A stretch of 64,000 nt of DNA from Propionivibrio limicola (GTDB lineage Bacteria; Pseudomonadota; Gammaproteobacteria; Burkholderiales; Rhodocyclaceae), in the NCBI RefSeq assembly GCF_009469695.1, contig NZ_SSSR01000004.1, forward strand, positions 62,001 to 126,000, written 5' to 3'. Below are positions 54,735 to 63,994 of this stretch, one piece after another (positions within the stretch are counted from its first letter, which is position 1; each line of letters starts with the position of its first letter). The position numbers were made by a program, and so were the translations under genes. The notes beneath the pieces are model-generated. The model saw only the letters and a program-made list of their open reading frames with translations, searched no databases and was not told the origin of the DNA.

Positions 54735-55610
54735 TCAGCCAGCCGCATTTGCCAGCAACTCCGGCAGCACGTCACTCGAACGCGCAATCCGCACGCCACG
54801 CAACCGCATGGCGTCAATGAAAGACTCATACTCCGATTCGAAACCACTGACCGGGCTCATGCAATCGGTCAACAGCACCAGCTTTCCGGCCTCCGCCGCC
54901 GGAAAGTTCTCGACGATATGCTCAACGGTTGCCTTGACGCAGTGGCTCCCCGCCTCACCCGCGATCAGGATCGTATCGGCCATTTTCAGCTGTTCGATGA
55001 AAGCCGTGTTGAGCTGCGTCGCCGGATCATCGTCCAACGGCACTTCGGCTTTGATCGCGCTGTAGTGTTCCGTCCACGGATTCGTGCCTTTGATCAGCTT
55101 GCCGACCACACGCCCGAATTTCTCTTCCCAGCGATTGTAGGCATGGCGCACGTCAGCGTGCACGTTGTTGCCCCATGTGCCGATTTCGCAATGCACCGGC
55201 CAGACCATGTGAACATAGCGGCCGTTCGCTTCCAGCACCTCAAGATAGGCCAGCACCCGCGGCGCCGCGGCCTTGTCCCGCGGGCGGAAACGACCATTGC
55301 AGACATCGGCCGCGCGGATCTGGGTAAACGGCGCCACCGCCGCGCCATCGCTCGTCAGCCAGAACGGCGGATGCGCAATATCGACGCGATGGTGCGAGTC
55401 GAGTGTGACGGTGATGGCCGTCAGCCCATCACCGCCCTGATCGATCAGCGTAGCGAGCCGCTGCATGTCGGCATGCGCCCCCGAAACAGGAAGGGCCGGC
55501 GTCTCATACTCATGGGGCTTGCCTGGAAGTGCCGGACAGTAATCCGACGGCAGATCGCAAAAGTCGTTTTGCGGATCGATGATAACGAGATGGATTGATT
55601 TACCGGCCAT
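54735..55610 (-). CDS. Nicotinamidase-like cysteine hydrolase
   Basis: A 291-residue isochorismatase-superfamily protein. Triad candidates are Asp in IIDPQNDFCDLP, Lys in LIKGTNPWTEHYS and Cys in GEAGSHCVKATVEH. A metal-site-like D-x-H plus His occurs in TLDSHHRVDIAHPPFW. These fit nicotinamidase (nicotinamide to nicotinate), and the next gene downstream is pncB, the following step. It is longer than the usual 180-215 residues of PncA, with an insertion around residues 30-50 and 90-130, so another amidase substrate is possible. Confidence 0.8.
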   Translation of the reverse strand: MAGKSIHLVIIDPQNDFCDLPSDYCPALPGKPHEYETPALPVSGAHADMQRLATLIDQGGDGLTAITVTLDSHHRVDIAHPPFWLTSDGAAVAPFTQIRAADVCNGRFRPRDKAAAPRVLAYLEVLEANGRYVHMVWPVHCEIGTWGNNVHADVRHAYNRWEEKFGRVVGKLIKGTNPWTEHYSAIKAEVPLDDDPATQLNTAFIEQLKMADTILIAGEAGSHCVKATVEHIVENFPAAEAGKLVLLTDCMSPVSGFESEYESFIDAMRLRGVRIARSSDVLPELLANAAG

Positions 55611-55691
55611 TGCAAATCTCCAGATGCAGACGGCTTATCATATCCCGCGCTTTCGGTTTTTCGCAGTTTTGTTCTTTGGGTTGCCCCCAAA

Positions 55692-55721
55692 TTGCCCGGC
55701 AGGAGCAGAGTTGCCTAGAAT
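55692..55721 (+). promoter_or_regulatory. Possible sigma-70 promoter of xsc
   Basis: TTGCCC (four of six), an 18-base spacer and TAGAAT (five of six). The -10 ends 44 bases before the xsc ATG. Confidence 0.45.
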
Positions 55722-55765
55722 CCGGGCTTGTCCGATATCGCTATCCCCGAGCAAAGGAATCCATC

Positions 55766-57493
55766 ATGGTTCAGTCGCACATCAAGCAACGCATGACGCC
55801 CTCCGAGGCGTTTGTCGAAACCCTCGTCGCGCACGGCGTGACTGACGTCTTCGGGATCGTCGGCTCGGCATTCATGGATGCGCACGATCTCTTTCCGCTT
55901 GCCGGCATCCGCTTCATTTCCGTAGCTCACGAACAAAACGCCGCGCACATGGCCGACGGCTACGCCCGCGCCAGTGGCAAGGCGGGCGTCTGCATCGGGC
56001 AAAATGGGCCGGGGATTACCAATTTCGTAACCGCCGTCGGCGCTGCCTACTGGGCGCATTCGCCAGTGGTGGCAATCACCCCGGAGGCAAGCAGTCTGAA
56101 CATGGGCCTTGGCGGTTTTCAGGAAACGGAACAGTTGCCGATCTTCTCGAAGATCACCAAATGGCAGGGCCACGTCGCCAACCCGGCGCGCATCGCCGAA
56201 CTGACCGGTCGCGCCTTCCACTATGCGTTGCACGAACGCGGCCCGACGCAACTCAACATCCCGCGCGACTTTTTCTACGGCGAGATTGAAACGTCCATCC
56301 CCCGGCCTGTCACGATCGGACGCGGCCCCGGCGACAGCGAGGCCATCCGCGCTGCCGCCCGACTGCTCGCCGACGCGAAATTTCCCGTCATTCTCGCCGG
56401 CGGTGGCATCGGTGTCGCCAACGGCATGGAAGAACTCAAGCGTCTCGCCGAACAGCTGACGGCGCCGGTCGCCAATTCCTACCTGCACAACGACACCTTC
56501 CCGGCCAGCCATCCGCTTGCCGCCGGACCATTGGGCCATCAGGGTTCGAAAGCCGCAATGCGACTGATCGCCAAGGCCGACATCGTGCTGGCCCTCGGTT
56601 CGCGCCTGAGCCCGCTCGGCGCCATTCCGCAGTACGACCTAGACTACTGGCCGACGGAAGCGAAAGTAATCCAGGTCGACGCCGACTTCCGCGCCCTCGG
56701 TCTGGTCAGACCGGTCGATATCGCCATCCACGGCGACGCCCGCGCCACCGCCGTGGCACTGATGGATGAACTCGTCAAAAGCGACGGATGCCGCGCCCCC
56801 GATACGACGCGCCTTGCCGAAATCACCCGCATCAAGGCCGAATGGGCGCAGGAACTGGCCTCAATGGTTGGAGAAAATCAAGAAGGTCGCATCGACCCGC
56901 GCCGGGCGCTGACCGCATTGGCCAAGGCGATGCCTGCCAACGCCATGGTCACAACCGACATCGGCAACGTCTGCTCGATCGCCAACAGCTACCTGAAGTT
57001 CGAGGCGCCAAACTCCTTTTTCGGTGCCATGGCCTTCGGCAATTGCGGTTATGCACTACCGACGGCGATGGGCGCCAAGATTGCCCGCCCTGACCGCCCA
57101 TCGATCGCCTACGTCGGCGACGGCGCCTGGGGGATGAGCCTCAACGAAGTAATGACCGCCGTGCGCGAGAACATCCCGGTCGTCGCCGTTGTTTTCGAAA
57201 ATGCGCAATGGGGCGCCGAGAAGAAAATCCAGATCGAGAACTTCGGTAATCGCATCCAGAGCACCGAACTGGCCAACCCGGACTACGCTGAACTGGCACG
57301 CGTCATGGGCGCCGATGGCATCGTCGTTTCCGAAGAAGACGAGGTTGGCGACGCGCTCAGAACCGCCGTAGCCTCCGGCCGCCCCACGGTCATCAATCTG
57401 AAGCTGACGAAAGCACTCGGAAATCTTTTCCAGCGCAATGCCGTCAAGTCCCCCGTTCGGTTGCTCGAAAAATACGCCGCGCACAGCAGATAA
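55766..57493 (+). CDS. xsc: Sulfoacetaldehyde acetyltransferase
   Basis: Xsc is a thiamine-diphosphate enzyme that turns sulfoacetaldehyde plus phosphate into acetyl phosphate and sulfite, the end step of taurine and other C2-sulfonate degradation. The 575-residue protein begins with the Xsc-typical MTPSEAFVETLVAHGVTDVF after nine extra residues, has the activating Glu in SVAHEQNAAHMADGYARA and the TPP motif GDGAWGMSLNEVMTAVREN. NAQWGAEKKIQIENFGNRIQ marks the C-terminal part. The ATG at 55766 follows AAAGGA. No tau, pta or sulfite-exporter gene is adjacent, so it is an orphan here. Confidence 0.92.
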   Translation: MVQSHIKQRMTPSEAFVETLVAHGVTDVFGIVGSAFMDAHDLFPLAGIRFISVAHEQNAAHMADGYARASGKAGVCIGQNGPGITNFVTAVGAAYWAHSPVVAITPEASSLNMGLGGFQETEQLPIFSKITKWQGHVANPARIAELTGRAFHYALHERGPTQLNIPRDFFYGEIETSIPRPVTIGRGPGDSEAIRAAARLLADAKFPVILAGGGIGVANGMEELKRLAEQLTAPVANSYLHNDTFPASHPLAAGPLGHQGSKAAMRLIAKADIVLALGSRLSPLGAIPQYDLDYWPTEAKVIQVDADFRALGLVRPVDIAIHGDARATAVALMDELVKSDGCRAPDTTRLAEITRIKAEWAQELASMVGENQEGRIDPRRALTALAKAMPANAMVTTDIGNVCSIANSYLKFEAPNSFFGAMAFGNCGYALPTAMGAKIARPDRPSIAYVGDGAWGMSLNEVMTAVRENIPVVAVVFENAQWGAEKKIQIENFGNRIQSTELANPDYAELARVMGADGIVVSEEDEVGDALRTAVASGRPTVINLKLTKALGNLFQRNAVKSPVRLLEKYAAHSR

Positions 57494-57532
57494 CGAAACC
57501 GGGCGCTCTCGAAAACTGAACGGCCAAAACAA

Positions 57533-57560
57533 AACAGCCCGAGGAAATTCCCGGGCTGTT
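57533..57560. terminator. Bidirectional hairpin terminator between xsc and the next gene
   Basis: AACAGCCCG/CGGGCTGTT arms with a central AAATTC-type loop. The minus-strand side continues into TTGTTTT, so it best serves the convergent minus-strand gene. It can also end xsc. Confidence 0.65.
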
Positions 57561-57606
57561 GCTATCACCTATTCACCACCATTCCACAATGGGCGTGGCA
57601 AAAAAC

Positions 57607-58053
57607 TTATTCGGCCGAATTATCAGGCGCCGGTTTCGGCGCTGCAGAAACCTCGGCGGTGGCGCCTCCGGAATTCGATGAATCATTTTGCTGACCAGTT
57701 GGCCTCTCGCCCATCGGCTTTTTCGGACGACGATGCTGGCGTTTCGGATGGCGCGCTTCCTGTTTGGGATTGGCGCCATCACCTTGGGGACGCGCATCCT
57801 GACGTGGGCCGCTGTTATTGACGGAAGGCCTGGCGTTTTGGTTGCGGTCCTGGCGACGTCCCTGCCCGGAATTTCCCTGCCGTTTATCCTGCGTTCGTTC
57901 CGAGTACCGGTTGCTGTTTTCCCGATTTCCAGGCGCTGTCTGGATCTCAAGCTCATTAAGCTCGTCCCATTCCGCATCGGTACGATCCCGATCAGGAATG
58001 GCAAGGAGTTCGCGAATTCGACGACGCAAATCGTTTAGCTGTGAATCATTCAT
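57607..58053 (-). CDS. Charged, low-complexity hypothetical protein
   Basis: A 148-residue protein. The first 40 residues form an amphipathic helical module (NDSQLNDLRRRIRELLAIPD, then RTDAEWDELNELEIQ). The remaining hundred are disordered and rich in Arg, Gln, Asn, Pro and Lys, with RNA-binding-like basic patches (KRQHRRPKKP). No family recognised. I take the ATG at 58053; an in-frame start at 58071 is possible. A terminator follows. It may contact nucleic acid or ribosomes, by composition only. Confidence 0.6.
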   Translation of the reverse strand: MNDSQLNDLRRRIRELLAIPDRDRTDAEWDELNELEIQTAPGNRENSNRYSERTQDKRQGNSGQGRRQDRNQNARPSVNNSGPRQDARPQGDGANPKQEARHPKRQHRRPKKPMGERPTGQQNDSSNSGGATAEVSAAPKPAPDNSAE

Positions 58054-58244
58054 CGATGCATTATGTACCACACAATGTCAGTGATTCAATACCGGGCGGA
58101 AAAGCACACAAGGAGGACTTATTGCGAACAAGTCCAGACCGGGGAGCTATAACCCCGGAATCAATTCAATTGCTTTGATTACGCATTTGCAATTGCAACC
58201 GCTTGGCGACTTTTTCGGCTAACAAGCGGTTAAGGCTGGGTTAA

Positions 58245-58344
58245 GGTGGCGAGCCTTACCCCCGGCACTCACAGTAAATGGCTGTGGCTGCTTCCTTCCG
58301 GACCTGACCAGGTTCACCACCCTGCAATGCGGGGAGACCCGCCG
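58245..58344 (-). ncRNA. ffs: 4.5S RNA of the signal recognition particle
   Basis: On the minus strand the strongly conserved SRP domain IV core is present: CAGGTCCGGAAGGAAGCAGC with its partner strand around GTGAACCTGGTCAGG. It is flanked by pairing outer arms (GGCGGGTCTC side with the GGGGGTAAGGCTCGCC side). The length of about 100 nucleotides fits bacterial 4.5S RNA. Ends are approximate: the 5' end is set from the promoter, and the 3' end from loss of pairing. Confidence 0.93.
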
Positions 58345-58350
58345 GCGCGA

Positions 58351-58379
58351 ATAGTATCACAACACAGTCCGCATGGCAG
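58351..58379 (-). promoter_or_regulatory. Probable promoter of the 4.5S RNA gene
   Basis: On the minus strand, CTGCCA (four of six), a 17-base spacer and TACTAT (four of six). The spacing puts the start point at about 58344, where the RNA pairing begins. Confidence 0.5.
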
Positions 58380-58437
58380 ATGGTTTCGGACTATTTGAAA
58401 CGCTACGCTTTGTGACTCAGCGCGTCCGAGACCCGCA

Positions 58438-59748
58438 TCAGCGACAACCGACCGGAAAAACCGCCGCGAAACCACCACCACGCGTGCGAAAATTGGTCGT
58501 TTGACCTTGATAGAGACGTGCCGAGACGAGTTGCACGGCATCGCGATACACATAGTTGCGCAGATCCAGCTTGAGCCGGTGTTCGACGCCATCAACAAGC
58601 AGGTGGCGCTCCGATGGCGGCACCAACGCCTGCGCGATGAAGCCGCCTTGGGCGATTTCATCGAACACGCGCTTCGTGACTTTGTCGCCCCGGTAGGCGC
58701 CCTTGCTGCCGTAGCCGGCGCATGGCTTGAAGAACCACTGCTTGCGCGTCGCCCAGAAAGAGACGGCATTTTCCGGCGTCACTTCCGACGTCGCGGGGAC
58801 GCCAAGCTTGATAAGCTGCCGGTCGGCTGCGCTGACGCCGATGGCGGCAAGCCACGCGTCATCGGACAGGGCGACCAGATTGCGTTTGTCGGCATACAGC
58901 GCGTGCGCCCGCGGATGCGGGGTCAGCACCACTGCACCGGCCAGATACGCGGCCTGTAACGCGGCGTTACCCGGTTCTTCAAGGGCGAAATCGGTCAGGC
59001 GGTTATAAACGAGATCGATGACCTGCCCATCATGCCGCAGAAATTGCCCGTCAAACTCCAGCTCACTCGGCGACAGCACACGTGTCGCGATCCCGTGAGC
59101 CTCGAACAGTTGACGGAAAAGTTCGAATTCCGGGGAGAGGAATTGTTCCTCCGGCGATTCGTCGACAATGGCTATGCAGTTGAGCGGCGTATTTCCGCGC
59201 TCAAGCCGCCATTCTTCGAAAAACATCGCAGCAAAACTCTCCTCGACGCCGTGCCGGGTCGCGCAGGCGGCATCGAACGAAGGGCAACACGCCTGTTGTG
59301 CGCCGAGCAGACGCGCAACCAGCATCCCGCCGCCGGCGTTGGTGTTGATCTCGATCAAGCGAGGACCATCGTCGCCAAGATGAAAGTCAAACCCCAAAAA
59401 TGCGCCGGCCGCCTTGGGTTCGAAGCAACGCGCATTCTCGGGCGCGTAGGCCAGAACGCGCTTCTGCCACGCGGGCAAGGCAACAACACGCCCGATGGCC
59501 TTGATCAATCCGGCCATGAAATCAAGGTGCGTTTGCGCGACATAGACGCGCGTATCGGCAAAGAGATGGGGGCGCGAGGCCAGCAGTTCCTGATAGGAAA
59601 ACCCTTCCCACTCGAACGCCCGCTGGAGTGCGGCATGATCGACTGTCCGGCAGAAGCAATCCTGGTTGAGGATTGCCGCGGCTTCCCGGCAATCCGGTGG
59701 CAAATCGGCCCGGTTGATTAATTTCGGTCGATGCGCCGTCATCGTCAT
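58438..59748 (-). CDS. ATP-grasp-like protein of unknown substrate
   Basis: A 436-residue protein with an ATP-grasp look. FLGFDFHLGDDGPRLIEINTNAGG supplies an EINTN-type metal motif, NCIAIVDESPEEQFLSPEF is a linker, and FWATRKQWFFKPCAGYGSKG a nucleotide-loop-like segment with KP and GSKG. The order suggests a circularly permuted ATP-grasp like those in glutathionylspermidine-synthase-type ligases. I do not recognise the exact family or substrate. Its ATG overlaps the stop of the dinG-like helicase by four bases, so it is the last coding gene of that operon. Confidence 0.6.
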   Translation of the reverse strand: MTMTAHRPKLINRADLPPDCREAAAILNQDCFCRTVDHAALQRAFEWEGFSYQELLASRPHLFADTRVYVAQTHLDFMAGLIKAIGRVVALPAWQKRVLAYAPENARCFEPKAAGAFLGFDFHLGDDGPRLIEINTNAGGGMLVARLLGAQQACCPSFDAACATRHGVEESFAAMFFEEWRLERGNTPLNCIAIVDESPEEQFLSPEFELFRQLFEAHGIATRVLSPSELEFDGQFLRHDGQVIDLVYNRLTDFALEEPGNAALQAAYLAGAVVLTPHPRAHALYADKRNLVALSDDAWLAAIGVSAADRQLIKLGVPATSEVTPENAVSFWATRKQWFFKPCAGYGSKGAYRGDKVTKRVFDEIAQGGFIAQALVPPSERHLLVDGVEHRLKLDLRNYVYRDAVQLVSARLYQGQTTNFRTRGGGFAAVFPVGCR

Positions 59749-61670
59749 GCTGTCCGGAAGAACGCCAGCACGTCATCGAGCACGCGCGTCCGCTTCATCG
59801 GCGGCAGGCTGCGCCAGACACGCTTGCCGTAGGGTTTGTCGATCAGGCGCGGGTCGCAGATCATCAGGACGCCGCGGTCAGCCTCATCGCGGATCAGCCG
59901 CCCCGCGCCCTGCTTGACGTTGATAACCGCGCGCGGCAACTGGTACTCCATGAACGCATTGCGGCCGTCCTGCTTCATGCGATCGATGCGCGCAGACAAA
60001 ACTGGATCGTCGGGCGGCGCAAACGGCAGCTTGTCGATGACCACCAGCGACAGCGCCTCGCCGCGCACATCGACGCCTTCCCAGAAGCTCTGGCTGCCGA
60101 CCAGAATCGCATTGCCGAGGCGACGAAAACGCTCCAGCAATTCGTTCTTGCTGCCCTCCCCTTGCATCAACAACGGCAGCTTGAGTCCGGCGCGTTCCAG
60201 TTGTTCCTCAAGCAATTCGCGGGTCCGGCGCATGGCGCGCAGTGAGGTACAGAGGAAAAAGGCCCGCCCACCGCTCGCCTGCACAACCGGAAACGCGGCT
60301 TTGACCACGGCTTCGGTGTAGGTGTAAGTATTCGGGTCCGGCATGCCGGTCGGTACGTAGAGAACGGCCTGCTGGCCATAGTCGAACGGGCTTTCCCACG
60401 AAGCCGATTCGGCATCGACCAGCCCCATTTCGGCGCAGTAGTGGCCGAAATCCTGTAGCACGGCGAGTGTCGCGGAGGTGAAAACCCACGCCCGCGGATG
60501 GCCGCTCATCTGCTTCTGCATGATGCTGGCGATGACGAGCGGCGTCGCATTGAGTTGCAGCGAATGCGTGTAAGTCTCGCCCCAGCGCACGTACTCCTTG
60601 TCGGCGCCGGTTTGCCAGCGCCGCAGCTGGGCCAACAGTTCGCCGGTACGCCGCCAGCAGTTTTCCAGCCCCTCGGAACGCTGCGCCTGTGTTTCCAGCA
60701 ACGCCGCGAGCACGTCAAGTTCGCGGATCAGGCCGACCAGGTTATTGTCGAAGCCCGCACGTTCCTCAAGCTGGGCGAGCGAAAACCGCGCCGGGTCGAC
60801 CGGCAGCGTCAGGCGCAAATCCTTGGCCGCCTTTTCGACGATGCCGCAGATCTTCGGCAGATCGAGACAATCGCGCGCTGAAGCGAGCCCTTCGACCTTG
60901 GTATCGCGGACAAGATCGAGAACCTGCGCCGTCGATACGTTGTTGCCGAAAAAGAGACTGGCGGTTTCGGGCAACTGGTGCGCCTCGTCAAAAATCACGG
61001 TGTTGCAGGCGGGCAAAAGCTCGGCCGTGCCTTCGTCACGCAGCATCACGTCGGCAAAGAAAAGGTGGTGATTGACGACAACGAGATCGGCGGCCAGCGC
61101 CTCGCGCCGTGCGGCGAGTACAAAACATTCCTTGTGGTGCGGACACTCCTGGCCGAGACAGTTTTCCCGCGTCGACGTCACCATCCCCCAGACCGGCGAT
61201 GTTTCGGAGACTTCGCCGCATTCGGCTTTGTCGCCGGTTTTGGTCTGTTTGGCGAAACGGGCGATGCGCGCCGCGTCGGCGGCATCCTCGCGCGTGAAAA
61301 ACCGCCCGTCGCCTTGCGCCTTCTCCAGATGGTAGTGGCACAAATAGTTGGCACGCCCCTTGAGTAGCGCCACCTGCACTGGCGCGCCGAGCACGTCGCG
61401 CACCATCGGGATATCTTTGGAGAAAAGCTGATCCTGCAGGTTCTTGGTGCCAGTCGAAACGATCACCTTGCCACCGGAAAGTAGCGCCGGCACGAGGTAG
61501 GCAAAGGTTTTGCCGGTACCGGTGCCGGCCTCGGCGACAAGCACCTTGTTGGCCGTGATCGCCGCTTCGATGCGTTCGGCCATTTCGAGCTGTTGCGGGC
61601 GCAGGCGATAGCCGGAAATACGCTTCGCCAGCAAGCCGTCGGGGGAAAAAACTTCGGTCAGCGACGGCAC
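59745..61670 (-). CDS. DinG/YoaA-family ATP-dependent DNA helicase
   Basis: A 641-residue XPD-like superfamily 2 helicase. Walker A AEAGTGTGKT (residues 46-55), four candidate Fe-S cysteines between about 110 and 185 (including CLGQECPHHKECF), the DEAH box IFDEAHQLPETA, and C-terminal motifs SQSFWEGVDVRGE and QGAGRLIRDEADRG. Such helicases resolve R-loops, D-loops or help repair. It starts with a GTG at 61670 that shares its first G with the last base of the glnQ stop (TAGTG). YoaA-like and DinG-like are hard to separate by eye. Confidence 0.93.
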   Translation of the reverse strand: MPSLTEVFSPDGLLAKRISGYRLRPQQLEMAERIEAAITANKVLVAEAGTGTGKTFAYLVPALLSGGKVIVSTGTKNLQDQLFSKDIPMVRDVLGAPVQVALLKGRANYLCHYHLEKAQGDGRFFTREDAADAARIARFAKQTKTGDKAECGEVSETSPVWGMVTSTRENCLGQECPHHKECFVLAARREALAADLVVVNHHLFFADVMLRDEGTAELLPACNTVIFDEAHQLPETASLFFGNNVSTAQVLDLVRDTKVEGLASARDCLDLPKICGIVEKAAKDLRLTLPVDPARFSLAQLEERAGFDNNLVGLIRELDVLAALLETQAQRSEGLENCWRRTGELLAQLRRWQTGADKEYVRWGETYTHSLQLNATPLVIASIMQKQMSGHPRAWVFTSATLAVLQDFGHYCAEMGLVDAESASWESPFDYGQQAVLYVPTGMPDPNTYTYTEAVVKAAFPVVQASGGRAFFLCTSLRAMRRTRELLEEQLERAGLKLPLLMQGEGSKNELLERFRRLGNAILVGSQSFWEGVDVRGEALSLVVIDKLPFAPPDDPVLSARIDRMKQDGRNAFMEYQLPRAVINVKQGAGRLIRDEADRGVLMICDPRLIDKPYGKRVWRSLPPMKRTRVLDDVLAFFRTA

Positions 61671-62449
61671 TAGAGCATGCTCTCCAGAAAGGCCCGCGTG
61701 CGCGGGTGCTGCGGCGAGGCGAAAAATTCGCGCGCGGGCTGTTCCTCGACGATAGCGCCATCGGCCATGAAGATGACGCGACTCGCCACTTCGCGGGCAA
61801 ATCCCATTTCGTGTGTAACGACGACCATCGTCATGTGCTCGTCGGCCAGTCCGCGCATCGTGCGCAGTACTTCGCCGGTCAGTTCCGGATCGAGCGCCGA
61901 GGTCGGCTCGTCAAACAGCATGATGTCCGGCTCCATCGCCAACGCCCGGGCAATCGCCACGCGCTGCTTCTGCCCACCGGAGAGGCGCGACGGGTAACTA
62001 TCGCGCTTGTCGAACAGGCCAACCTTCTTCAGCAACGCTTCGGCCTTGGGCACAACCTCGTCACGGCGCAGACCTTTGACGGTCATCGGCGCCTCGATGA
62101 TGTTCTGCAGCACGGTGAGATGCGGAAACAGGTTGAAGTGCTGGAAGACCATGCCCATCTTGCCGCAGACGCGGCGAATCGACGCCTCGGAAACGTAACG
62201 GCAAGCCCCGCTGCCATCGGTCGTGACCAATGGCTCGCCTTCGATCTCGATGCTGCCGCGATGGATCGTTTCGAGGTGAATCAAGCAGCGCAGGAACGTG
62301 CTCTTGCCCGACCCCGACGGGCCGATGACGGCAACCACCTCTCCTTTGCCCACTTCAAGCGAAACGCCCTTGAGTACCTCGACCGGACCGAAGTGCTTGT
62401 GGATGTCGACAGCGCGAATCATCGGTGCAATTGAAGAAGTCTCAATCAT
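61670..62449 (-). CDS. Polar amino acid ABC transporter, ATP-binding protein (GlnQ-like)
   Basis: A 259-residue ATPase: Walker [10 protein letters not shown] (43-51), Q-loop [18 protein letters not shown], signature [16 protein letters not shown], Walker [16 protein letters not shown] and the H-loop [14 protein letters not shown]. It fits the HisP/GlnQ class for polar amino acids. The first ATG at 62449 overlaps the permease gene by eight bases; an internal ATG at 62422 ([12 protein letters not shown]) is an equally good start by family length. Confidence 0.94.
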   Translation of the reverse strand: MIETSSIAPMIRAVDIHKHFGPVEVLKGVSLEVGKGEVVAVIGPSGSGKSTFLRCLIHLETIHRGSIEIEGEPLVTTDGSGACRYVSEASIRRVCGKMGMVFQHFNLFPHLTVLQNIIEAPMTVKGLRRDEVVPKAEALLKKVGLFDKRDSYPSRLSGGQKQRVAIARALAMEPDIMLFDEPTSALDPELTGEVLRTMRGLADEHMTMVVVTHEMGFAREVASRVIFMADGAIVEEQPAREFFASPQHPRTRAFLESML

Positions 62450-63092
62450 AGACAGCGTATTTCTTTTCCAGGCGCTGGAAGCCGTAGGTCAGCACGAGGG
62501 TCATGATCAGATAGAAGGCGGCGGCGACGACAAACGGCGAGATCGTGAAATCGCGCTGAACGATGCCGCGCGCGGCACGCAGGAGATCGTTCATCGCCAG
62601 CACGTAAATCAACGACGTGTCCTTGACGAGCGTGATCGTCTCGTTGCTCATCGGAGGCAGGATGCGCTTGACGACCTGCGGCAGCACGATGCGGCGCATG
62701 GTCTGCGGATAAGTCAACCCAAGCACGCGTGCGCCTTCATATTGGCCGCGATCGATTGACTGGATGCCGGCACGGAAAATCTCGGCGAAATAGGCCGCGT
62801 AATTGAGCGTAAAGGCGAGAATCGCCGCCGGAAAATCCGGCAACCGAATGCCGATGACCGGCACGAACGGCAAGGCAAAATAGATGAACAACATCTGCAG
62901 CATCAACGGCGTACCGCGCATCAGCCAGATGTAGCCGTTAACCACACCACCGAGCACGCGAAAACGCGAGAGGCGGACCAAGGCCAGCGCCAGCCCAAGC
63001 GGCACCGACAAGAGCAGCGTGATAATGAAAACTTGCAAGGTCACCCCGGTTCCCTGCAACAGGGGGGGCATGATATCGAACACGTAGTTCAT
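62442..63092 (-). CDS. Polar amino acid ABC transporter, permease
   Basis: A 216-residue membrane protein with about five helices and the HisM/GlnP-type coupling motif: [33 protein letters not shown] spans it (key residues EIFRAGI and GQYEGA). A second diagnostic is [17 protein letters not shown]. As a single permease it should work as a homodimer with the downstream ATPase. The binding-protein gene lies 98 bases upstream. Confidence 0.94.
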   Translation of the reverse strand: MNYVFDIMPPLLQGTGVTLQVFIITLLLSVPLGLALALVRLSRFRVLGGVVNGYIWLMRGTPLMLQMLFIYFALPFVPVIGIRLPDFPAAILAFTLNYAAYFAEIFRAGIQSIDRGQYEGARVLGLTYPQTMRRIVLPQVVKRILPPMSNETITLVKDTSLIYVLAMNDLLRAARGIVQRDFTISPFVVAAAFYLIMTLVLTYGFQRLEKKYAVYD

Positions 63093-63190
63093 TGATGAGA
63101 GCAGAAAAAATCCGGCCCGGCAGGCCAGCGAAAAAACGCGAGTCTACCGGAAGGCCGGATGGTTCAGGCAAATCTTAGGAGATTGCCCGT

Positions 63191-63994
63191 CTATTTTTTG
63201 ATGATGTCGCTACCGAACCATTTGGTCGAAATGGCACCGGCTGCACCGTCGGCCTTCATGTCGTTCAGAACTTTCTCCAGTTCGGCCATCAGCTCCAGAT
63301 CATCGGTACGAGTGCCAACGCCGTAGTCCTCGGTACCGAAATTTTCGTCGAGCACGCGATACTCGCCGGGCTTTTTGGCGATGTAATAGCGGCCGACAAT
63401 TTCGTCGACGACCAGCGCATCAAGGCGGCCGGCCGACAAATCCATCAGCGCTGTCACGTTGTCGCCGAACTTCTTCAGTTCCTTGATCGACTTGGCCGCG
63501 TCAACATCTTTCTGGACCGCATCGACGGCGCTGCTGCCGTCCTGTACGCCAAGTACCTTGCCGGCCAGATCGGCCTTGGCCTTGATCGGCGACTTCTCGG
63601 TCACGATCACGATCTGGTGATTTTCAAGATACGGTGCCGTGAACAGGATATTGGCCTTGCGCTCTTCGGTAATCGTCAAGCCGTTCCACAAGACGTCGAT
63701 GCGCTTGCCCTTAAGCTCCGCTTCCTTGGCATTCCAGTCGATCGGCTTGAAGGTCACCTCGGCGCCGAGCCGCTTGCCTGTCTCTTTCGCGAGATCGATA
63801 TCGAAACCAACCAGTTCGCCCTTCTCGTCGCGGAACCCCATTGGCGCGAAATTGTCATCGAGACCGATCACGATTGTTCGAGCCGCTGCAGTTGCCGGCG
63901 CCGCAGCGACGGGCGTTTCATCCTTCTTGCTGCACGCCCCCAGCAGGGCCACTGCCATCAGCCCGGCAATCACAATAAAAAATTGTTTCTTCAT
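63191..63994 (-). CDS. Polar amino acid ABC transporter, substrate-binding lipoprotein
   Basis: A 267-residue solute-binding protein of the SBP_bac_3 family. Its lipoprotein signal peptide ends LLGAC (Cys21) followed by SKKDE. Family motifs are FAPMGFRDEKGELVGFDIDL, IDVLWNGLTITEERKANILF and FTAPYLENHQIVIV. The protein is complete, and its ATG is six bases from the window end. The amino acid bound cannot be fixed; the sequence would suit cystine, glutamine or basic residues. First gene of the transporter-dinG operon. Confidence 0.93.
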   Translation of the reverse strand: MKKQFFIVIAGLMAVALLGACSKKDETPVAAAPATAAARTIVIGLDDNFAPMGFRDEKGELVGFDIDLAKETGKRLGAEVTFKPIDWNAKEAELKGKRIDVLWNGLTITEERKANILFTAPYLENHQIVIVTEKSPIKAKADLAGKVLGVQDGSSAVDAVQKDVDAAKSIKELKKFGDNVTALMDLSAGRLDALVVDEIVGRYYIAKKPGEYRVLDENFGTEDYGVGTRTDDLELMAELEKVLNDMKADGAAGAISTKWFGSDIIKK

